Shown: positions 1-5,800 of the stretch, in pieces
Numbering within the stretch: the stretch's first letter is position 1
How the letters are laid out: each line of letters opens with the position of its first letter
Assembly: GCA_946611525.1 (NCBI GenBank)
Contig: CAMODS010000062.1
Location: 1-7,262, forward strand
Origin: an uncultured Lachnospiraceae bacterium
GTDB taxonomy: Bacteria; Bacillota; Clostridia; Lachnospirales; Lachnospiraceae
Reading direction: 5' to 3'
DNA length: 7,262 bases
Translations under genes and position numbers: made by a program
The notes under the pieces: model-generated
What the model saw: only the letters and a program-made list of their open reading frames with translations
Databases searched by the model: none
What the model was told of the DNA's origin: nothing

Positions 1-327
1 TCCACCATCTGTGTGGGACTGGCTGCTTCCATGGGTGCGTTCCTTTTGGCCGGCGGCACAAAGGGCAAGAGGCTGGCTCTTCCCAATGCTGAGATCATGA
101 TCCATCAGCCCAGCGGCGGCGCCAAGGGTCAGGCTACAGAGATCGAGATCGCAGCCGAGAACATCTTAAAGACCAAGAAGAGATTAAACGAGATCCTGGC
201 TGAAAATACAGGAAAGCCCGTTGAGCAGGTTGCAGCCGACACGGACCGCGACCACTACCTGACAGCCCAGGAAGCTTTGGAGTACGGCCTCATCGACAGG
301 ATCATTGAGAGCCGCGCAGAATCATAA
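1..327 (+). CDS. clpP: ATP-dependent Clp protease proteolytic subunit ClpP (5' end missing)
   Basis: This is the last 108 codons of ClpP, the serine peptidase that forms the tetradecameric chamber of the cytosolic Clp protease and degrades proteins unfolded by ClpX or other Clp ATPases. The reading frame is open from base 1, so the gene begins upstream of the window. The catalytic Ser sits in GLAASMGA (codon 28-30), the His in IMIHQPSG (103-105) and the Asp in DTDRDHYL (250-252). The spacings Ser-His 25 and His-Asp 49 match those of E. coli ClpP (97/122/171), so about 87 N-terminal residues are missing. The C-terminal half includes the handle helix (IEIAAENILKTKKRLNEILA), which mediates ring-ring contact in the family. 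The stop TAA is followed after about 50 bp by clpX on the same strand, so the two are probably co-transcribed. Nothing suggests an inactive paralogue. Confidence 0.97.
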   Translation, partial: STICVGLAASMGAFLLAGGTKGKRLALPNAEIMIHQPSGGAKGQATEIEIAAENILKTKKRLNEILAENTGKPVEQVAADTDRDHYLTAQEALEYGLIDRIIESRAES

Positions 328-328
328 T

Positions 329-347
329 CTTCCCCCCTGAGGGGAAG
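329..347 (+). promoter_or_regulatory. Hairpin 1 in the clpP-clpX gap
   Basis: CTTCCCC (329-335) can pair perfectly with GGGGAAG (341-347) around a 5-nt loop, starting one base after the clpP stop codon. No U-tract follows, so it does not look like a simple intrinsic terminator. A 3'-end stabiliser, processing site or partial attenuator setting the clpP:clpX ratio would fit, but this is inference. Confidence 0.6.
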
Positions 348-349
348 GT

Positions 350-368
350 GTCTCGCTTCAGGTGAGAC
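350..368 (+). promoter_or_regulatory. Hairpin 2 in the clpP-clpX gap, just upstream of the clpX ribosome binding site
   Basis: GTCTCGC (350-356) pairs with GTGAGAC (362-368) through seven pairs, one of them G-U, around a 5-nt loop. It lies two bases after hairpin 1 and ends about five bases before the GAGG of the clpX ribosome binding site. The two stems together occupy nearly the whole gap. No U-tract follows. Confidence 0.55.
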
Positions 369-381
369 GGATGAGGTGTAT

Positions 382-1689
382 ATGAATAGAACAATTAACG
401 ATAACATTTACTGCTCATTTTGCGGCAAGTCCCAAAATGAGGTGCGAAAGTTGATATCGGGTCCCAACGGCATTTACATCTGTGACGAGTGTGTGGATAT
501 CTGCTCGGAGATCATAGATGAGGATATGCTCGAGGACATGATGGAAGAGGAGATAAAAGAGCCTTCCCGTCCCAATATCAACCTTAAAAAGCCCAAGGAG
601 CTTAAGGCATTTTTGGACGAGTATGTCATAGGCCAGGAGGAGGCTAAAAAGGTTCTTTCCGTGGCCGTGTACAACCACTACAAGAGGGTGATGGCGGATC
701 CCGATTCCATAGATGTGGAGCTTCAAAAGTCAAACGTCCTTATGCTCGGTCCCACCGGTTGCGGTAAGACCCTTTTGGCGCAGACCTTAGCCCGCGTTTT
801 GGGCGTGCCCTTTGCCATAGCCGATGCCACCACTCTTACTGAGGCAGGCTACGTGGGTGAGGATGTGGAAAACATCCTCCTAAAGATCATCCAGGCGGCA
901 GACGGGGACGTGGAGCAGGCCCAGTACGGCATCATCTACGTGGACGAGATCGACAAGATCACCAAAAAGGGCGAAAACGTATCCATCACCAGGGATGTTT
1001 CCGGTGAGGGCGTACAGCAGGCATTGCTTAAGATATTAGAGGGTACGGTGGCTTCGGTTCCTCCCCAGGGTGGCAGAAAGCATCCCCAGCAGGAGCTGAT
1101 ACAGATAGACACCACCAATATCCTTTTCATCTGCGGCGGAGCCTTCCAGGGACTGGACAAGATCATCGAGTCAAGGCTTGATACAAAGCGCATCGGTTTT
1201 GCTACCGATGTTACCGAGATACGTACCGAGGGCGAGAGGGAGAGTGATCTCTTCAAGCATGTGCTGCCCCAGGATTTTGTAAAGTTTGGACTGATCCCCG
1301 AGTTTATCGGCCGCTTGCCGGTAAATGTGGCACTTGATGAGCTGTCAGAGGATGATCTGGTGCGAGTGCTTACGGAGCCCAAAAACTCCCTGACAAAGCA
1401 GTATGGCGCACTCTTTGATCTGGACAAGGTGGATCTGGAGTTTACCGAGGAGGCCCTTCGCGAGATCGCCAAAAAGGCCATCGAGAGAAAGACCGGAGCC
1501 CGCGGACTTCGTGCCATCATGGAAAACATCATGATGGATGACATGTACGAGGCGCCTTCGGACGAGTCCATGAAGAAGCTCGTGATCACCAAGGAAAAGG
1601 TGGACGCCAATCTGGTTTTGGTGGACAATAAAAAGGAAAGCGCCGTTGTGGAGCTTCCGGAAAAGAAGAATAAAAAGGAGAGCGCATGA
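382..1689 (+). CDS. clpX: ATP-dependent Clp protease ATP-binding subunit ClpX
   Basis: ClpX is the hexameric AAA+ unfoldase that recognises tagged or native substrates and threads them into ClpP. The product is 435 residues, a normal length. Domains in order: an N-terminal zinc-binding domain with Cys11, Cys14, Cys34 and Cys37; the AAA+ module with Walker A GPTGCGKT (123-130), pore-1 loop GYVGED (156-161), Walker B IIYVDEID (184-191), pore-2 RKH (232-234) and the ClpP-docking IGF loop (271-273); an arginine-finger region (EFIGRLP); and the sensor-2 GAR motif (372-374). The C-terminus is a charged Lys/Glu-rich tail. I chose the ATG at 382, giving MNRTINDN, because GAGG (373-376) lies five bases upstream; an in-frame GTG at 376 is possible but has no good ribosome binding site. 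The gene follows clpP and its stop overlaps the ysxC start, indicating one operon. All motifs needed for ATPase activity and ClpP partnership are present. Confidence 0.98.
   Translation: MNRTINDNIYCSFCGKSQNEVRKLISGPNGIYICDECVDICSEIIDEDMLEDMMEEEIKEPSRPNINLKKPKELKAFLDEYVIGQEEAKKVLSVAVYNHYKRVMADPDSIDVELQKSNVLMLGPTGCGKTLLAQTLARVLGVPFAIADATTLTEAGYVGEDVENILLKIIQAADGDVEQAQYGIIYVDEIDKITKKGENVSITRDVSGEGVQQALLKILEGTVASVPPQGGRKHPQQELIQIDTTNILFICGGAFQGLDKIIESRLDTKRIGFATDVTEIRTEGERESDLFKHVLPQDFVKFGLIPEFIGRLPVNVALDELSEDDLVRVLTEPKNSLTKQYGALFDLDKVDLEFTEEALREIAKKAIERKTGARGLRAIMENIMMDDMYEAPSDESMKKLVITKEKVDANLVLVDNKKESAVVELPEKKNKKESA
1675..1680 (+). promoter_or_regulatory. Ribosome binding site of ysxC inside the clpX 3' end
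   Basis: AAGGAG lies five bases before the ATG at 1686, embedded in the last codons of clpX. It fixes the ysxC start and means ysxC can be initiated independently as well as by coupling through the ATGA overlap. Confidence 0.85.
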
Positions 1690-2273
1690 TAATCAGATCA
1701 GTGGATCTTGAGACTGTGTGCGGACCTACGAGTGAACTGCCGGTAAATGACCTCCCAGAGGTGGCCTTTGCCGGCAGATCTAATGTGGGGAAATCATCAC
1801 TCATAAACACAGTGATGGGCAGGAAGTCCTTTGCCCGCACCTCCGCAAAGCCGGGCAAGACACAGACTCTCAATTTTTACAATATAAATAACGAGATATA
1901 TCTGGTGGATCTGCCGGGATACGGCTATGCCAAGACATCAAAGGAACTGTCGGCCAAGTGGGGCGCCATGATCGAAAACTACCTGACGGAGTCGGAGCAG
2001 CTGGCGTGTGTATTTTTGCTTGTGGATATCCGAAATCCCGTAAGCGAACTGGATAAGCAGATGTACGACTGGATCAATTATCTGGAGCTCCAGCCCATCA
2101 TCATCGCCACCAAAGCTGACAAGATAAACCGCTCGCAGTTAACGAAACATATAAAGCAGGTGCGGGATGGCCTGGGTGCCTCCGAGGATGATATCCTCAT
2201 TCCCTTTTCTGCTGTCACGAAGCAGGGCCTGGAGGATATCTATGACCTCATGGAGCAGGTGATTTCCGGATAA
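1686..2273 (+). CDS. ysxC: Ribosome biogenesis GTP-binding protein YsxC (EngB/YihA)
   Basis: This is a small cytosolic GTPase of the TrmE-Era-EngA-EngB group that is needed for late 50S ribosomal subunit assembly in Firmicutes and is usually essential. At 195 residues it is full length. The G1 P-loop is GRSNVGKS (30-37), the G2 Thr lies in GKTQT (Thr59), G3 is DLPG followed by YG (75-80), G4 is TKAD (142-145) and G5 is SA (175-176). The family signature DIRNPVSELDKQMYDWI follows G3. The ATG overlaps the clpX stop (ATGA, 1686-1689) and has a strong AAGGAG. The gene is the last in the block, since the next gene runs convergently. clpX-ysxC linkage is well known in Bacillus and Clostridia, although lon commonly separates them and is not present here. 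Confidence 0.97.
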   Translation: MIIRSVDLETVCGPTSELPVNDLPEVAFAGRSNVGKSSLINTVMGRKSFARTSAKPGKTQTLNFYNINNEIYLVDLPGYGYAKTSKELSAKWGAMIENYLTESEQLACVFLLVDIRNPVSELDKQMYDWINYLELQPIIIATKADKINRSQLTKHIKQVRDGLGASEDDILIPFSAVTKQGLEDIYDLMEQVISG

Positions 2274-2277
2274 TATG

Positions 2278-2355
2278 GTCAGCCGGTGAGACCCATAGTA
2301 AGAAGCGGCCAGTGAAAACACATACCGAATGTCGGCGCGGGGCGCGACGGCTGAC
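2278..2355. repeat. Long-range inverted repeat in the convergent gap after ysxC
   Basis: GTCAGCCG (2278-2285) is the exact reverse complement of CGGCTGAC (2348-2355), with 62 nt between. It begins four bases after the ysxC stop and ends just before the stop of the convergent minus-strand gene. An 8-bp GC-rich stem closing a structured loop is possible in RNA from either strand. There is no U-tract on either side, so a standard intrinsic terminator is not shown. It could be a factor-dependent or bidirectional 3'-end element, or a small structured RNA. No known RNA family was recognised. Confidence 0.45.
2331..2348. other. GC-rich hairpin within the convergent gap
   Basis: GTCG-(G)-CGC (2331-2338) pairs with GCGCGAC (2342-2348), giving seven base pairs with one bulged G and a GGG loop. 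It shares base 2348 with the right arm of the larger inverted repeat, so the two folds slightly compete. No U-rich tail follows. Confidence 0.45.
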
Positions 2356-2364
2356 TGCAGTCAG
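2351..2364. repeat. Perfect 14-bp palindrome over the stop codon of the minus-strand gene
   Basis: CTGACTGCAGTCAG is identical to its own reverse complement. It includes the stop codon (minus-strand TGA, 2361-2363) of the convergent small gene and overlaps the right arm of the long inverted repeat. It could be a dimeric protein site or a 5-bp stem with a TGCA loop; which, if either, is unknown. Confidence 0.6.
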
Positions 2365-2705
2365 AGGAAGTCACGGGTGTTCATCCAGTCCACCAGGGCA
2401 TTTAGCCCCTCCTCACAGAAGGGTTCATCGTGGGTGATAAAAAGCCCCGGATCCGTGGCCTCGTAGGAGTAGGGCTCGGGCCATATGGTGGCGCGAAACA
2501 CCGGCTCGGATGATGCGCCGGCAGCAGAGCTTTTTGAGTTGCTTCCTGCGTCCACACCGGCATCCCCGTCGCCTTCCGCGGTGTCCTCCGGCACCGGCGG
2601 CACATACCGCTCGATCCGGTAGCGCATATTTCTTTCAGAGTCGCTGCCGCTGAAATGCTCTTTCTTGTAGTAGTCCAGCGCCAGCAGTCTTTTTCTGTCG
2701 ATCAT
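2361..2705 (-). CDS. Small conserved-looking protein of unknown function
   Basis: This is a 114-residue, soluble, acidic protein with no signal peptide, membrane segment or recognised catalytic motif. It has two structured-looking parts: an N-terminal part (1-37) with LLALDYYKKEHFSGS and MRYRIERY, and a C-terminal part (68-114) with ATIWPEPYSYEAT, EPFCEEGL and VDWMN. A Gly/Ala/Ser/Asp-rich linker (about 39-67) separates them. From memory, the overall pattern (a YYKK...FSGS...MRYRI opening, then a WPEPY motif, then an EEGL...VDWMN ending) resembles short uncharacterised Lachnospiraceae proteins; that is recollection, not a search. The start ATG (2703-2705) follows GGGG (2715-2718 on the complement) at nine bases, and a TATAAT lies upstream on the same strand. 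It converges on ysxC and diverges from the large secreted protein. Coding is supported by this composition and by the flanking signals. No function is proposed. Confidence 0.75.
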   Translation of the reverse strand: MIDRKRLLALDYYKKEHFSGSDSERNMRYRIERYVPPVPEDTAEGDGDAGVDAGSNSKSSAAGASSEPVFRATIWPEPYSYEATDPGLFITHDEPFCEEGLNALVDWMNTRDFL

Positions 2706-2724
2706 TCTTCATTACCCCATTTTT

Positions 2725-2754
2725 TTGTTTCATTTTTCTCGTATATATTATAAA
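2725..2754 (+). promoter_or_regulatory. Candidate promoter for the secreted transglutaminase-like gene
   Basis: TTGTTT (2725-2730) and TATAAA (2749-2754) are spaced by 18 bp in the only markedly AT-rich patch of the window. A start near 2761 would leave a leader of about 40 nt before the ATG at 2801. No operator repeat is evident. The -35 match is moderate, so the exact assignment is tentative. Confidence 0.45.
2747..2752 (-). promoter_or_regulatory. Candidate -10 box for the minus-strand small gene
   Basis: The complement of ATTATA reads TATAAT, a perfect -10 hexamer, about 42 bases upstream of the small gene's ATG. The matching -35 region (around 2770-2775, TAGAAA on this strand) is poor. 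It overlaps the candidate plus-strand -10, so the two divergent promoters would share DNA and may exclude each other. Confidence 0.4.
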
Positions 2755-2790
2755 ATAGAAAAGTGGCTTTTTCTACCCCAAACCACCGCA

Positions 2791-2795
2791 AGAGG
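2791..2795 (+). promoter_or_regulatory. Ribosome binding site of the secreted transglutaminase-like gene
   Basis: AGAGG lies five bases (TTTTT) before the ATG at 2801. It supports this start, and the signal peptide begins directly from it. Confidence 0.75.
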
Positions 2796-2800
2796 TTTTT

Positions 2801-5800
2801 ATGAGATATATTTTAAAAGCTATAAAAAAAGGTGCATTACTCATCCTTTGTGCCATGATGGTGCTTTGTGCTGCCATGCCCGCAGACGCGGCAGGCCTTA
2901 TCACGGGAAGCACCACCGGCGAGGCATCCGGGTTTGCCACAGACCGCCCCGCGGGCGATGCATCCGGGCTTATCACGGAGCGCTTTTTAGGTTCCACCAC
3001 CTACACCCAGGGTACTGACTGGGAAAAGTACGGCAACTACTACTTTTACAATCAGATGTCCGCAAAGGAGCGGGAGTTTTACGATGCACTAAATGACAAG
3101 TGCCTCGCCTTTATGCTGGGTGAGGAGGACGCCACCGATTACGTTTACAAAAACACCACCTACTATCTGATGGGCTACGTGTCTTCCGACAGTCTCACCA
3201 TCCCCCAGATGGTCCAGGTGGCCAAGATCTTCAAATACAACAACCCCCAGTACTACTTTTTGTCCACCATGATCTTTCCAAAGACCTCGGACAATGCCAT
3301 CAGCTTTACTGTTTATTCCAGGTTTTCATCCAGCGCAGCAAGGGAGATAGCAAACGCACGGATATCCCACGAGATCCGCTCGGCCATCAGCAACACTTCC
3401 CTGGCTCACACCGAGGCGGAGAGGGTGCTGGCCTTCCACAATTACATCATCGACATGGTGGATTATGAGAGCAGCATCCCCACGGAGGATACCACCTATA
3501 CCCAGTCCGTCTACAGCGTTTTTGGTAACGATGACAAAAAGACAGTGTGCGCGGGATACTCCGGTGCCTTTATGATGCTCTGCAATGCGGTGGGTATCGA
3601 CTGCATTTCAGTCACTTCTGCGCTTCACCAGTGGAACAAGGTCAGGATCAATGACACCTGGTACAATATCGATCTTACTGCTGACGACACGGGACTGGAC
3701 GAGGATAAAAAGAGCACCCGCCAGTACCGGTATTTTTGCAGATCCAACAACATGGTATCCGTCATCGATGACACGGACTACCATACCATCGAGGAGTTTT
3801 GGACGGACTTTGTGTTGCCTGAGTGTCAGGATGATACGGAGTCGGACGTTTCCACAGCCAATCTGCCCGTCGAACCTGAGATGATGGCAGTGGCTCCGGG
3901 ATATAGTGCCGAGGTGGCAGAGTCCGGCGATGACCAGTTTTTGGTCAGCCTCTATACCGCCACAAACGGTGCGGATATTTACTACACCACCGACGGCAGG
4001 ACTCCCGCTGTCGGCTCCACAAAGTCCAGACTTTACACCAAGCCCTTTAAGGTAAAAAAGAACGCTGTCATCAGGGCAGTGGCAGTAAAGGACGGCTTCA
4101 AGGACTCCGGCTTTTTAAAGGTAAGCATCAGCGAACCCAGCTCCGGTGGCACCACGGTGCGTCTGTCGGATTGCACGGTAAAGCTGTCAAAGAGCAAGTT
4201 TAAATACACCGGCTCGCCCATAAAGCCAAAGGTCACCTCCGTCACCTACAAGGGCACCACCCTCACCGAGGGAGTTGACTACGTGATCACCGGCTTTGAA
4301 AACAATATCAATGCCGGCACGGCAAAGATGATCATAAGCTCCGTTTCCGGCAGCAACTACAAGGGCAGCAAGACCGTCACTTTTTCCATCAGCCCCTACC
4401 TCTTGACCGCCCCTGTTGTGAGCGTTAAAAACATCAACAAGGGCATACGTTTATCATGGGCCCAGGTGGATTTTGCCAAGGGCTATATCATCGAGCGAAG
4501 CGAGGACGGCAGGCATTTTAAACGGATAAAAAAGATAAACGACGTTAAAAAGACGGCGTACAATGATACGAAGACGGAAAACGGAAAGCGGTATTACTAT
4601 CGCATGACGGCTTACTCCGCAGGAAATGAATACAGAAAGACCTATTGCAAGACCATTTTAACCTACAGGATACTGCGGCCCGTCATCACGGAGCTTACCT
4701 CCGAAAAGGCCAAAAACATGAAGGTGTCCTGGGGGAGGGACTCACGTGCCTCCGGATATCAGGTAAAGTACGTGACAGGCAAGGAAGGCCGCATGTTTGA
4801 TGTGGATAAAAAGTACACCGCCGCCACCATCACCGGACTCGATGCAAAGGTGGAATACAAGGTCTACGTCAGAAGCATTAAAAAGATAGAGGGGCAGGTG
4901 ATCTACTCAAAGTGGTCAGCACCTAAAAAGATCACGGTGGCCTCCGCGTCGGTGTCATCGGCGGCAAAGGGCAGCAGGCTTTCGTCATCCGCTGCAGGGC
5001 TTTCGGCATCAGCTATGGCCAAGGGCAGCAGCCTAAATGATGCGGTCATTGATTTTCCCGCCGGCTATGATATAGATACCGTGGATGCGGATGAGACGCT
5101 AAAAAGTCCCGTCACCTCCCTTATCACTTCGGACCTTAAGGGCTCGAAATACTACAATAGCAGATGGGAGCGCTACAGCAGCTATTACTATTACAACCAG
5201 CTGAATGCAAGAGAAAAAAAGATCTATAACGTGCTGAACACCCAGTGTCTGGAGCTTTTAAACTCTTCCATGACAGTGGAAAACGTGATCCCCAAAAACA
5301 TGTCGGGGAACGGACGTGAATACTTCTTTTTGGATCCCATAGATTACGAAGAGATGGGTGCAAGTGAAAACGAGGCCATGCGCGCCTTCCGCTTTTTCAG
5401 GTATTCCAATCCCCAGTATTTCTTTATAGACGGGACCCAGCTGGGCTTTAACGGCGCCGGCATTTTTGCCATCACCATCTACTCCGACTTCAGGACCTAC
5501 GAGGGCAGGAAGGCGGCTATCGACGCCATGAACGAGACCATTGACTCCTGGGATATCTACATCGACGAGCTGGACAGCGATGAGGAAAAGGTCAGGATGA
5601 TCCACGACCTCATCTGCGAGAGGGTTTCCTACAACTTCGAAGCCGTAAACACGGGCTACGTAAACGACAACAGGGAGTTCACCCAGTCCATGTATTCCGC
5701 TTTGGGCTGGCCCACAAAAAAGACGGTGTGCGCGGGATATTCCTACGCCTTCCAGTACCTGGCCAACAAATACGGCATTGACTGCGTCAGCGTCACCAGC

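Noticed and set aside
329..347. Hairpin 1 as an intrinsic terminator after clpP
   Set aside because: The stem is suitable but no run of T follows, and clpX must be expressed from upstream since no promoter is evident in the gap.
376..381. GTG at 376 as the clpX start
   Set aside because: The ATG at 382 has GAGG at five bases and gives a normal ClpX N-terminus; the GTG would overlap that ribosome binding site.
936..1628. Open frame of 230 codons on the minus strand
   Set aside because: It is antisense to conserved clpX sequence and its translation is Ser-rich shadow sequence.
2278..2364. Standard Rho-independent terminator between ysxC and the convergent gene
   Set aside because: Stems are present but no T-run follows on either strand; kept only as unexplained structure.
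2361..2364. CRISPR, insertion-sequence ends, tRNA or attachment site in the convergent gap
   Set aside because: No direct target duplications, transposase, repeat-spacer pattern or tRNA-like fold could be seen.
2801..2893. Lipoprotein signal peptide (Cys17 or Cys23 as lipid site)
   Set aside because: Neither Cys is preceded by a proper lipobox; a Sec signal with an ADA cleavage site fits better.
2725..3018. Plus-strand open frame of 97 codons overlapping the start of the secreted protein
   Set aside because: It is in another frame over the candidate promoter and the signal peptide; the frame starting at 2801 has a ribosome binding site and a clear signal sequence.
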